From NCBI GenBank assembly GCA_030837785.1, contig JAUQYA010000094.1:1-9806 (forward strand): a DNA stretch of 9,806 nt, written 5' to 3'. Every line of letters begins with the position of its first letter. The first letter of the stretch is position 1. Shown here piece by piece: positions 1 to 6,125 of the stretch. The DNA is from Albidovulum sp. GTDB lineage: Bacteria; Pseudomonadota; Alphaproteobacteria; Rhodobacterales; Rhodobacteraceae. Below the pieces are notes generated by a model that saw only the letters and a program-made list of their open reading frames with translations, had not been told where the DNA came from and ran no database searches. The position numbers were made by a program, and so were the translations under genes.

Positions 1-463
1 TGATCTCGGTGAAGATCGCGTAGATCACGAAGATCCACAGCAGAAGCGGCACGTTGCGGAAGGTCTCGACATAGCCGGTCATGATCCGCGCGACGAGCCA
101 GTTCCGCGACAGCCGCAGGATGCCGACGAGAACGCCGATGATGGTGGCGGCGACACAGCCCATGACCGACACCAGGATCGTGTTGAGGAGACCGACGAAC
201 AGCGCCCGCCCGTGCGTGCTGTCGTTGGTGTAAGGGATCAGCGTCTGGTTGATGTCATAGCCCGCGCGCGCCCAGAGGAAACCGAAGCTGAAGTCCTTGC
301 CGAGCGTCTGGAGGTTTCTGACCGTGTTGTCGACCAGCCAGGCTGCGCCGGCCATGAACATCACGAGGACGGCGATCTGGATGGTCATCGAACGATACCG
401 CGTATCGTAGATGAGCATGCTGGGCCGAAAGCCGCCCTTCGGTGCGTCCGAAACAATAGCCAT
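1..463 (-). CDS. bztB: Amino-acid ABC transporter permease BztB/AapQ, N-terminal part (3' end outside window)
   Basis: Inner-membrane permease of a polar amino-acid ABC importer (glutamate, glutamine, aspartate and asparagine in the characterised Rhodobacter Bzt system). The 154 readable residues start at the ATG 461-463, preceded by a GGGG stretch about 7 nt upstream. Visible parts are a cytoplasmic lead, a hydrophobic segment at residues ~26-44 (IQIAVLVMFMAGAAWLV), a periplasmic loop rich in polar residues, and a second membrane stretch at ~88-114. The conserved permease motif YVETFRNVPLLLWIF lies at ~131-145. The gene runs off the left edge without a stop; the family is about 400 residues long, so more than half is missing. 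It follows the binding-protein gene bztA after a 132-base gap full of hairpins and is probably in the same operon. Assignment as bztB rather than another aap-type permease rests on the long N-terminal region and on the neighbour. Confidence 0.9.
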   Translation of the reverse strand, partial: MAIVSDAPKGGFRPSMLIYDTRYRSMTIQIAVLVMFMAGAAWLVDNTVRNLQTLGKDFSFGFLWARAGYDINQTLIPYTNDSTHGRALFVGLLNTILVSVMGCVAATIIGVLVGILRLSRNWLVARIMTGYVETFRNVPLLLWIFVIYAIFTEI

Positions 464-470
464 GTCTTAT

Positions 471-527
471 CCCCGTCCGGGGTCGCGGTGCCGGCCTTGG
501 CCGGTCATGCCGGGGTCTTTCGCCCCG
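471..527 (-). other. Cluster of three GC-rich hairpins ahead of bztB
   Basis: Three back-to-back inverted repeats are visible: 471-482 (CCCC-GTCC-GGGG), 491-504 (CCGGC-CTTG-GCCGG) and 511-527 (CGGGG, loop TCTTTCG, CCCCG). None is followed by a U-run on the minus strand, so they do not look like strong terminators. The first lies just upstream of the bztB start codon, and its GGGG arm is the only Shine-Dalgarno-like sequence there, so folding could limit bztB translation. Role is inferred only. Confidence 0.45.
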
Positions 528-556
528 CGCGCCCTGGTGTCCCTGTTGGAGGCCGA

Positions 557-582
557 GGGGCGCACCCTTGCGGATGCGCCCC
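557..582 (-). other. Perfect 8-bp hairpin just after the bztA stop
   Basis: The arms GGGGCGCA (557-564) and TGCGCCCC (575-582) are perfectly complementary, with a 10-base loop. The hairpin begins 13 bases past the bztA stop codon on the transcribed (minus) strand and has no U-tract. Such stem-loops between a binding-protein gene and its permease gene typically protect the upstream mRNA from 3' exonucleases or partly terminate transcription, so that the periplasmic protein exceeds the membrane proteins. That role is inferred here. Confidence 0.55.
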
Positions 583-595
583 CGTTAGGGTCCGC

Positions 596-1612
596 TCAGC
601 GGAACGGCGGCGAATACATCAGGCCGCCCTGGGTCCACTGCGCGTTCAGGCCGCGGGCGAGCCCGATCGGGGTGGATTCACCGATGTTGGCGGCAAAGAT
701 CTCGCCATAGTTGCCGGCCGAGGCGATCGCGCGCTTCGCCCAGTCCTTGTCGAGGCCGAGCATCGCGCCAAGTTCACCCTCGAAACCGAGCAGGCGGTTG
801 ATCTCGGGGTTATTGGTGCCCTTGGAAAGTTCTTCCACATTGGCCGAGGTCACGCCGTATTCCTCGGCGGCGATAAGGGCGTTCAGCGTCCAGCGGGCGA
901 TGTCGGCCCACTGGTCGTCGCCGTGGCGCACGAGCGGCCCGAGCGGCTCCTTGGAAATGATCTCGGGAAGGATGATGTGGTTTTCCGGGTCGGCGAAGAC
1001 CGCGCGCGTCGCCGCAAGGCCCGAAGCGTCGGTCGTGTAGGCGTCGCAGGCACCGGCGAGGTATTGCTGTTCGCCCTCGGCATTGCTCTGGATGGTGACC
1101 GGCTGGTAGGTCATGTTGTTGGCCTTGAAGAAGTCGGCCAGGTTCAGCTCGGTCGTCGTGCCGGTCTGGATGCAGACGGTAGCGCCATCAAGCTCCTTGG
1201 CAGAGGAAACCCCGAGGTCCTTGCGGACCATGAAGCCCTGGCCGTCGTAGTAGTTGACGCCGACGAAGGTGAACTTGAGGTCCACGTCGCGGGTGAAGGT
1301 CCAGGTCGAGTTGCGCGCCAGAAGGTCGATCTCTCCCGACGCCAGCGCGGTGAAGCGCGTCTCGCCGGTGGTGGGCACGTATTTCACCTTGGACGCATCG
1401 CCGAGCACGGCGGCGGCGACGGCCTTGCAGACGGCCACGTCAAAACCCTGCCAGTTGCCGTTGGCATCCGGCGCCGCGAAGCCCACGAGGCCGGTGTTCA
1501 CGCCGCAGATGAGTTCGCCGCGCGCCTTGACGTCGTCGAGCGTCGCAGCCGAGGCGAGGCCCGCCAGCATCGTGGTCGCGGCCAGAGTCCCGAGGAATAC
1601 CGATTTGTTCAT
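596..1612 (-). CDS. bztA: Polar amino-acid ABC transporter substrate-binding protein BztA/AapJ
   Basis: Periplasmic binding protein that captures acidic and amide amino acids (Glu, Gln, Asp, Asn in characterised Bzt systems) and delivers them to the BztB/C permeases. It has 338 residues, the normal length for AapJ/BztA and longer than the ~250-residue HisJ/GlnH proteins. A Sec signal peptide is clear: MNKS, hydrophobic residues 5-20, with likely cleavage near A22. The SBP family-3 motif GFDVAVCKA lies at 56-64. The ligand-pocket region includes R86, LLARNSTWT at 98-106 and GTTTELNL at 151-158. Four cysteines (36, 62, 147, 189) could form disulfides. The ATG at 1610-1612 has a good Shine-Dalgarno sequence, AGGAAGAGGT, at 1617-1626. 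It has its own upstream region with a promoter candidate and is followed by a stem-loop and bztB. Amino-acid specificity is taken from the family, not from this sequence. Confidence 0.94.
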   Translation of the reverse strand: MNKSVFLGTLAATTMLAGLASAATLDDVKARGELICGVNTGLVGFAAPDANGNWQGFDVAVCKAVAAAVLGDASKVKYVPTTGETRFTALASGEIDLLARNSTWTFTRDVDLKFTFVGVNYYDGQGFMVRKDLGVSSAKELDGATVCIQTGTTTELNLADFFKANNMTYQPVTIQSNAEGEQQYLAGACDAYTTDASGLAATRAVFADPENHIILPEIISKEPLGPLVRHGDDQWADIARWTLNALIAAEEYGVTSANVEELSKGTNNPEINRLLGFEGELGAMLGLDKDWAKRAIASAGNYGEIFAANIGESTPIGLARGLNAQWTQGGLMYSPPFR

Positions 1613-1723
1613 GCTTACCTCTTCCTGAGTTGCCGTCTTCTCCAGACAGCGGTTGAGGCCAGGTGGTCCTGGCGCTGTTTATTGGGCCATCGCCCGGCAG
1701 GCGGGCTCACCCGGAGTAGACGC

Positions 1724-1752
1724 AGTCTTGTCGGATGCGCATCGCACGTCAA
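1724..1752 (-). promoter_or_regulatory. Candidate sigma-70 promoter for bztA, with internal palindrome
   Basis: On the minus strand TTGACG (1747-1752) is separated by 17 bases from AAGACT (1724-1729). The -35 is good (5 of 6) and the -10 weak (3 of 6), as is common in high-GC alphaproteobacteria. The spacer holds a perfect 10-bp palindrome GATGCGCATC (1734-1743), a possible repressor site. Transcription from here would leave a leader of roughly 105 bases before bztA. The rest of the 226-base gap 1613-1838 contains the bztA Shine-Dalgarno sequence and small hairpins (for example GCCCG/CGGGC, 1692-1706) but no gene I can support. Confidence 0.4.
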
Positions 1753-1810
1753 GGATGCAATCCGTGCGCTGCCGGCACGACGGATGATTTTGATCGGCGA
1801 CGATCGAATC

Positions 1811-1836
1811 CTGCGCGGGCGGTTCGGCCGGCGCAG
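1811..1836 (-). other. Stem-loop just after the ATP12 gene
   Basis: Six-base perfect arms CTGCGC (1811-1816) and GCGCAG (1831-1836) enclose a 14-base loop, two bases past the stop of the ATP12 gene. No U-tract follows, so this is at best a weak or Rho-assisted end for the crcB-to-ATP12 transcript. A chance hairpin in GC-rich DNA is possible. Confidence 0.3.
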
Positions 1837-1838
1837 CT

Positions 1839-2558
1839 TCATGCCGCCGGCATGGTCGCGAGCCGCCAGAATCTGCCCGCGAGGAGGAAATCCCTGCGCT
1901 TGCGCTCCGCGGCCTCGGCCGCCTCTTCGTCCTCGCCCCACCGCGCGGCCTGCCAGTCCTCGTCGAATCGCGACAGGCGCCACAGGTCGTCGGGGTCGAA
2001 CCCCTCGCCCGTCGCGGCGAGCCCCAGGACGAGCGAGCCGGTCAGCGCGACGAGGTCGTGCAGCGCCGTGAGCTGGAACGGCGAACAGGCGAACACCGCC
2101 GCGGCCAGCCGTGCGGCGGCTTCTGGCGGCTGCGCGACCGGCACGACGCCCGGCGTGGTGACAAGCCGCGCGCCATAGGTCCGCTCGGCCCAGTCGAGCA
2201 TCGGGTCCCAGGCCTCGGCCTGCGCGCGAACGAGGCCGGCGGGATCGGTGGCGCGGTAGCACAGAAGGTCCGACTGCCCGTAGGCCGCGATCATCGCCGC
2301 CACTTCGTCGAACTGCACCGCCACCTTGTCGATCGCCGCATTGGCGGCGCCCGTCGCCGGCATCCGGCGGGGGTCGATCTCGGTCTCGACGGCGGCCCAT
2401 TCCGCCGCCACGGCTTCGGCCATCGCGCGCGTCGGCACGACCATCGGCCGCTTCGCCGGAGTCCTGACCGGGCGCCCGTCAAGCCGGACGGCAAAGCCCC
2501 CGGCCTCCGGCTCGACCGTGACCGTCTTCCAGAACCGCTTCGCCTTCCAGCCGCTCAT
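1839..2558 (-). CDS. ATP12 family F1-ATPase assembly chaperone
   Basis: Predicted 239-residue ATP12-domain protein. In mitochondria Atp12 binds the alpha subunit of F1-ATPase and prevents its aggregation before assembly; bacterial members occur mainly in alphaproteobacteria and are inferred to act the same way in the cytoplasm. Family signatures are KRFWKTV (7-13), LDGRPVRTPAK (26-36), the AEWAAVETEIDPRRMP stretch (52-67), YGQSDLLCYRA (93-103) and the W-rich C-terminal half. No signal peptide or membrane segment is present. The chosen ATG (2556-2558) has GGAGAG about 6 nt upstream. It overlaps the stop of the upstream HAD gene as ATGA, implying translational coupling. The open frame continues far upstream of this ATG, but that part lies inside the HAD gene and has no family match. 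It is the last gene of the four-gene overlapping block. Confidence 0.9.
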   Translation of the reverse strand: MSGWKAKRFWKTVTVEPEAGGFAVRLDGRPVRTPAKRPMVVPTRAMAEAVAAEWAAVETEIDPRRMPATGAANAAIDKVAVQFDEVAAMIAAYGQSDLLCYRATDPAGLVRAQAEAWDPMLDWAERTYGARLVTTPGVVPVAQPPEAAARLAAAVFACSPFQLTALHDLVALTGSLVLGLAATGEGFDPDDLWRLSRFDEDWQAARWGEDEEAAEAAERKRRDFLLAGRFWRLATMPAA

Positions 2559-3229
2559 GCCGCTCTCCAGAGCCCGTCCAGCACCGGGACAAGATCGGCA
2601 AAGCTGTCGATCACCCGGTCGGCCCCGGCATCCGCGAGGCGGCCGGCGGGGTGATAGCCCCAGGCCACGCCCACTGTCGCCATGCCGGCGGCGCGGCCCA
2701 TCTCGATGTCGAAGGTGGTGTCGCCGATCATCACCGCGCCCGCGGCCTCGGTGCCGGTCTCTGTCAGCGCCGCAAGAAGCATCGAGGGATGCGGCTTCGA
2801 CGGATGATCGTCGGCCACCTGGGTGGTGGCGAAACGACCTTCGAGCCCGTGCGAGGCGAGGACATGCGCCAGCCCCCGGCGGGACTTGCCGGTGGCGATC
2901 CCCATGAGTACCTCCGGCCGGGTGCCGAGCAGTTCGAGCGCCGCACCCGCGCCCGGGAAGAGCGGCGAGAGCGTTTCGGCGCGCAGCAGGCCGAAACCCT
3001 GCTTGTATGCCTCGACGATCCGGGCGCGGTCCTCCGCTGGAAGCTGCGGCACCAGCCGGCCGACCGCGACCGGCAGCGACAGGCCGATGATCGACAGCAC
3101 CTCCTCGCGCGACGGCATGCTGTGGCCCGAGGTGGCGAAGGCGTGTTCCATCGCGGCGAGGATGTGGGCCTGGCTGTCGATCAGCGTGCCGTCCACATCG
3201 AAGACGACAAGGCGGGGCGCGGGGCTCAT
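2555..3229 (-). CDS. HAD-IA family hydrolase, phosphoglycolate phosphatase-like
   Basis: Cytoplasmic haloacid dehalogenase superfamily phosphatase of 224 residues. All four catalytic motifs are present: motif I DVDGT at 11-15 (nucleophile D11, acid/base D13), motif II IATGKS with T113, motif III K145 in PSKPHP, and motif IV GDTTFD with D170 and D174 (Mg2+ binding). Residues ~18-90 form the helical cap typical of subclass IA. It is most like Gph/PGP-type phosphatases, but the true substrate cannot be read from sequence, so no symbol is given. The ATG (3227-3229) has GAGG four bases upstream. It overlaps the preceding pseudouridine synthase stop as ATGA, and its own stop overlaps the ATP12 start in the same way. 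Clearance of side products such as 2-phosphoglycolate is possible but inferred. Confidence 0.9.
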   Translation of the reverse strand: MSPAPRLVVFDVDGTLIDSQAHILAAMEHAFATSGHSMPSREEVLSIIGLSLPVAVGRLVPQLPAEDRARIVEAYKQGFGLLRAETLSPLFPGAGAALELLGTRPEVLMGIATGKSRRGLAHVLASHGLEGRFATTQVADDHPSKPHPSMLLAALTETGTEAAGAVMIGDTTFDIEMGRAAGMATVGVAWGYHPAGRLADAGADRVIDSFADLVPVLDGLWRAA

Positions 3230-4275
3230 GTCGCCTCGGCGAAGGGATCGGCGGGCACATCCTGTTCCGACCAGCCGAGCGTCTTCCAGGTGCGCTTCAT
3301 GTGATCGGGCAGGGGCGCGGTCAGGGTGATCCGCTTGCCGGTGATGGGATGGTCGAACCCGATCGAGCGGGCATGAAGGTGCAGCTTGCGGCTGATCTCG
3401 CCGCCAAGCTGCGCCCCCCAGCCGTCGCCGAGGTTTTCCTGGCCCGAACCGCCATACTTGCCATCGCCCACGATCGGGTGCCCGAGCGCGGCCATGTGGG
3501 CGCGAAGCTGATGGGTCCGCCCGGTGACCGGCACCAGCGCCACCCAGGAGGCGCGGCTGCCGAGTGCATCGAGGACGGCGTAGTCGGTGGTGGCGCGTTT
3601 CGCGCCCTCGGTCTCGTCGACCTTGGCGGGATGGATGGCGACCATCTTCTCACCCTCGCCGCCAGCCCCGTGGCCCGGCGCCTTGACGAGGCCGAAGCGG
3701 ACGGTGCCCATCTTCGGGCTGGGCACGCCGGCAACGGCGGCCCAGTAGATCTTGCGCGTCGTGCGGGCGCGGAAGGCTTCCGACAGCGCCCGCGCGACGC
3801 GGTCGGTGCGGGCGAGGAGAAGGACGCCCGAGGTATCCTTGTCGAGCCGGTGAACGAGCTTCGGGCGGTCCTTGTAGCCGAACTTCAGCGCCTCGGCGAG
3901 GCCATCGACATGGCGCCCGCCCTGCCCCGAGCCGCCCTGGCTCGGCAGGCCCGGCGGCTTGTTCAGCGCGATGATGTGTTCGTCCTTCCACAGGACCGCC
4001 GCCTGGATCATCCGCGCGTCGGCGTCGCTGATCCCCGCCTCGGGCTTCGGCGCGGTGGCGGGGGCGGACTTCGGCAGGGGCGGCACGCGGACCTGCTGGC
4101 CCGGGGCAACACGGGTGGAGGCCTTCACCCGTCCGCCATCGACCCGGATCTGGCCGGTGCGGCAGAGTTTTTCCACCTGGCCTTGCGTGATCTCGGGAAA
4201 GCGCTTCTTCAGCCAGCGGTCGAGCCGGCTTTCGCCCTCGGCCTCGGTTACGGTCAGGGTCGTGACGCCGGTCAT
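3226..4275 (-). CDS. rluC: RluC/RluA-family 23S rRNA pseudouridine synthase
   Basis: Converts uridine to pseudouridine in RNA; RluC in E. coli modifies 23S rRNA at positions 955, 2504 and 2580. The protein has 349 residues. An N-terminal S4 RNA-binding domain (~15-65, SRLDRWLKKRFPEI then QVEKLCRTGQIRVDG) is joined by a Pro/Ala linker (~65-82) to the catalytic domain. Seen there are the ALNKPPGLPSQGG motif (103-115), the catalytic Asp D145 in HRLDKDTSG, and the late motif TGRTHQLRAHMAALGHPIVG (251-270). The ATG at 4273-4275 was chosen because the S4 domain begins shortly after it and because it overlaps the crcB stop as ATGA; the longer open frame would run back into crcB. Only a weak AAGG lies upstream, about 11 bases away, so initiation probably depends on coupling to crcB. 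The RluC label, as opposed to another RluA-family member, is by overall architecture. Confidence 0.88.
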   Translation of the reverse strand: MTGVTTLTVTEAEGESRLDRWLKKRFPEITQGQVEKLCRTGQIRVDGGRVKASTRVAPGQQVRVPPLPKSAPATAPKPEAGISDADARMIQAAVLWKDEHIIALNKPPGLPSQGGSGQGGRHVDGLAEALKFGYKDRPKLVHRLDKDTSGVLLLARTDRVARALSEAFRARTTRKIYWAAVAGVPSPKMGTVRFGLVKAPGHGAGGEGEKMVAIHPAKVDETEGAKRATTDYAVLDALGSRASWVALVPVTGRTHQLRAHMAALGHPIVGDGKYGGSGQENLGDGWGAQLGGEISRKLHLHARSIGFDHPITGKRITLTAPLPDHMKRTWKTLGWSEQDVPADPFAEAT

Positions 4276-4649
4276 GCGAAGACCGCCCTTGCGGCTGCCA
4301 TCCCCGCGACGATCGCGGCTAGCGAGACCGCAACAGAGCCGAGGACATAGGCCGCGGCAGGCCCCGGCTGGCCGCGTTCCCACAGCGTCAGCGCGTCGAG
4401 CGAGAACGCCGAGAAGGTGGTGAAGCCGCCCAGCACACCCGTCATCAGAAAGGGCGCGAGCCGCGTCCCATCCCTGTGCGCGAGCGCCACGACGAGCACG
4501 CCCATGAGGAAGGAGCCCGCGACATTCACCGCGACCGTCGCCCAGGGGAAGCCGGGGCCGAGAAGCCGCATCGCGGTGGCGTTGACCAGATAGCGCGCCG
4601 CGCTGCCGAGCGCGCCGCCGATTGCCACCTGGAACAAAGTCTGGATCAT
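4272..4649 (-). CDS. crcB: Fluoride channel CrcB/Fluc
   Basis: Small inner-membrane fluoride exporter; Fluc proteins are dual-topology dimers of four-helix subunits. The 125 residues fit the family. Motifs seen are GGALGSAARY (11-20), the pore Asn in VNVAGSFLMG (N42), and TGVLGGFTTFSAFS (70-83) with the phenylalanines and central break region of the F- path. Four hydrophobic segments lie at about 5-25, 35-57, 64-88 and 99-122. The ATG at 4647-4649 has a strong GAGGAGG Shine-Dalgarno sequence (4654-4660) four bases away, which rules out the longer frame to 4685. The gene begins 71 bases past the rarA stop and ends in an ATGA overlap with the pseudouridine synthase gene. I looked for a crcB-type fluoride riboswitch in the 71-base leader and did not find a convincing one, so regulation is probably with rarA. 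Confidence 0.93.
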   Translation of the reverse strand: MIQTLFQVAIGGALGSAARYLVNATAMRLLGPGFPWATVAVNVAGSFLMGVLVVALAHRDGTRLAPFLMTGVLGGFTTFSAFSLDALTLWERGQPGPAAAYVLGSVAVSLAAIVAGMAAARAVFA

Positions 4650-4720
4650 GGCGCCTCCTCTGACGCGGGGCCGCCGGGAAGTCAACCGGGCAGGCCCCCC
4701 GCCATCGGCCCGGCGATGTC

Positions 4721-6034
4721 TCAGCGGTTCCGCTCGGCGCGGAGTTTCGCGAACCAGTCGAGCCGCTTCTTCAGCTCGCGTTCGTAGCCGCGTTCGACCG
4801 GCTGGTAGAGCACCGGGCGCCGGACCCCGTCGGGGAAGTAGTTCTGGCCGGAAAAGGCGTCTTCGGCGTCATGGTCATAGGCATAGCCCGCGCCGAAGCC
4901 CTGCTCTTTCATCAGCCGGGTCGGCGCGTTGAGGATGTGCTTCGGCGGCGGTTCCGATCCGGTGCGGCGGGCAAGGTCGCGCGCGGCCTTGTAGGCCATG
5001 TAGCCCGCGTTCGACTTGGGCGCGAGCGCGAGGTAGACGAGCGCCTGGGCAAGCGCAAGCTCGCCCTCGGGGCTGCCGAGGCGTTCATAGATCTCCCAGG
5101 CGTGAAGGCAGACCGACTGCGCCTGCGGATCGGCCAGCGCGATGTCCTCCACCGCCATGCGGGTGATCCGGCGCGCGAGGTAGCGCGGGTCCTCGCCCCC
5201 CTCGAGCATCCGGGCAAACCAGTAGAGCGCTGCGTCCGGGTCCGAGCCGCGGACGGATTTGTGCAGGGCCGAGATGAGGTTGTAATGTTCGTCGCCGGTC
5301 TTGTCGTATTTCGCCGCCCGCCGCATGAGCCGCTTCGACAGCGCCTCGGTCGAAAGCGGCTCGGCGATCTTCCAGGCGGCGACCTGTTCGACAAGGTTCA
5401 GAAGCGCCCGCCCGTCCCCGTCGGCCATGTCGATCAGCGCGTCGCGCGCCTCGGGGCGAAGCGGCAGGGCGCGGCCGAGATCGCGTTCGGCGCGCTGCGC
5501 GAGCCGTTCGAGATCGGCCGGCGTCAGCCGGTCGAGGACGATCACCTGTGCCCGGCTGAGCAGCGCGGAGTTAAGCTCGAACGACGGGTTTTCGGTCGTG
5601 GCACCGACGAGGACGATGGTGCCATCCTCCATGTGCGGCAGGAAGCTGTCCTGCTGGGCCTTGTTGAAGCGATGAATCTCGTCGACGAAAAGAAGCGTGC
5701 CCCGGCCCTGCGCGCGCCTGAGTTTCGCGGTCTCGAAAACCTTCCTGAGGTCCGGCACGCCGGTGAAGATTGCACTGATCTGGACGAAGGCGAGATCGGT
5801 CGCATCGGCCAGAAGCCTGGCGATCGTGGTCTTGCCGACGCCGGGCGGGCCCCAGAGGATGAGCGAGGAGAGGCTGCCGGAGGCCAGCATGGCGCCAAGG
5901 GGGCCCTCGGGCGAGAGCACCATTTCCTGCCCGATGACCTCGGACAGCGCATGGGGGCGCAGCCGGTCGGCCAGCGGCCGCGGCGCGGCGGCCCCGGCGG
6001 CCGCGGGTTCGGTGCGGTCGAACAGGTCGGACAT
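4721..6034 (-). CDS. rarA: Replication-associated recombination protein A (RarA/MgsA), AAA+ ATPase
   Basis: Clamp-loader-like AAA+ ATPase (homologue of yeast Mgs1 and human WRNIP1) acting at stalled replication forks and in recombination, in the cytoplasm. It has 437 residues, the normal length. Walker A GPPGVGKTT is at 62-70 (K68), Walker B LLFVDE at 114-119, sensor 1 VGATTENPSF at 143-152, and the arginine-finger region LLSRAQV at 159-165 (R161). The C-terminal tetramerisation half contains YDKTGDEHYNLISALHKS (243-260) and RGSDPDAALYW (262-272), both typical of the MgsA C-terminal domain. The extreme N-terminus MSDLFDR contains DLF, resembling a sliding-clamp-binding peptide. The ATG at 6032-6034 begins the conserved protein, though only weak ribosome-binding sequence precedes it. 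The gene follows luxI after 91 bases and precedes crcB. Confidence 0.95.
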   Translation of the reverse strand: MSDLFDRTEPAAAGAAAPRPLADRLRPHALSEVIGQEMVLSPEGPLGAMLASGSLSSLILWGPPGVGKTTIARLLADATDLAFVQISAIFTGVPDLRKVFETAKLRRAQGRGTLLFVDEIHRFNKAQQDSFLPHMEDGTIVLVGATTENPSFELNSALLSRAQVIVLDRLTPADLERLAQRAERDLGRALPLRPEARDALIDMADGDGRALLNLVEQVAAWKIAEPLSTEALSKRLMRRAAKYDKTGDEHYNLISALHKSVRGSDPDAALYWFARMLEGGEDPRYLARRITRMAVEDIALADPQAQSVCLHAWEIYERLGSPEGELALAQALVYLALAPKSNAGYMAYKAARDLARRTGSEPPPKHILNAPTRLMKEQGFGAGYAYDHDAEDAFSGQNYFPDGVRRPVLYQPVERGYERELKKRLDWFAKLRAERNR

Positions 6035-6088
6035 GGGTGAAGACTACCCTGCCCGGCCGGCGGCGGAAAGTGGCGACGCCGCGCCGCG

Positions 6089-6117
6089 GCCGGGGTGCGC
6101 GGTGCTCATGCCCCGGC
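6089..6117 (-). other. Stem-loop between luxI and rarA
   Basis: Perfect 7-bp arms GCCGGGG (6089-6095) and CCCCGGC (6111-6117) enclose a 15-base loop. The hairpin begins 8 bases past the luxI stop on the minus strand. No U-tract follows, so read-through into rarA is likely; it may stabilise the luxI mRNA or attenuate transcription. No convincing rarA promoter is visible in the 91-base gap. Confidence 0.4.
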
Positions 6118-6125
6118 GGCGCGCG

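Noticed and set aside
1740..1800. Sigma-54 promoter for bztA (GGCAG...TTGCA)
   Set aside because: The distance between the GG and GC elements is 15 instead of the required 12 bases.
212..2071. Long plus-strand open frame (619 codons) across bztB, bztA and the ATP12 end
   Set aside because: It is antisense to two well-supported genes, has no recognisable domain and is rich in Arg/Gly/Ala typical of GC-rich shadow frames.
2559..3260. N-terminal extension of the ATP12 frame through the HAD gene
   Set aside because: The extension overlaps a complete HAD protein in another frame and has no homology features; the ATG at 2556-2558 has a good ribosome-binding site and the family starts there.
3301..4350. 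Plus-strand open frame of 349 codons opposite the RluC-type gene
   Set aside because: It mirrors the coding strand of a protein with all catalytic motifs and shows no family features.
4650..4720. Possible fluoride riboswitch before crcB, prompted by a GGCCGATGGC stretch
   Set aside because: The expected paired partner segments and the later CUGAU-like element are absent, and the leader is filled by the rarA end and the crcB ribosome-binding site.
4871..6040. Plus-strand open frame of 389 codons opposite rarA
   Set aside because: It is a shadow of rarA caused by codon bias; no motif, and no gene context on that strand.
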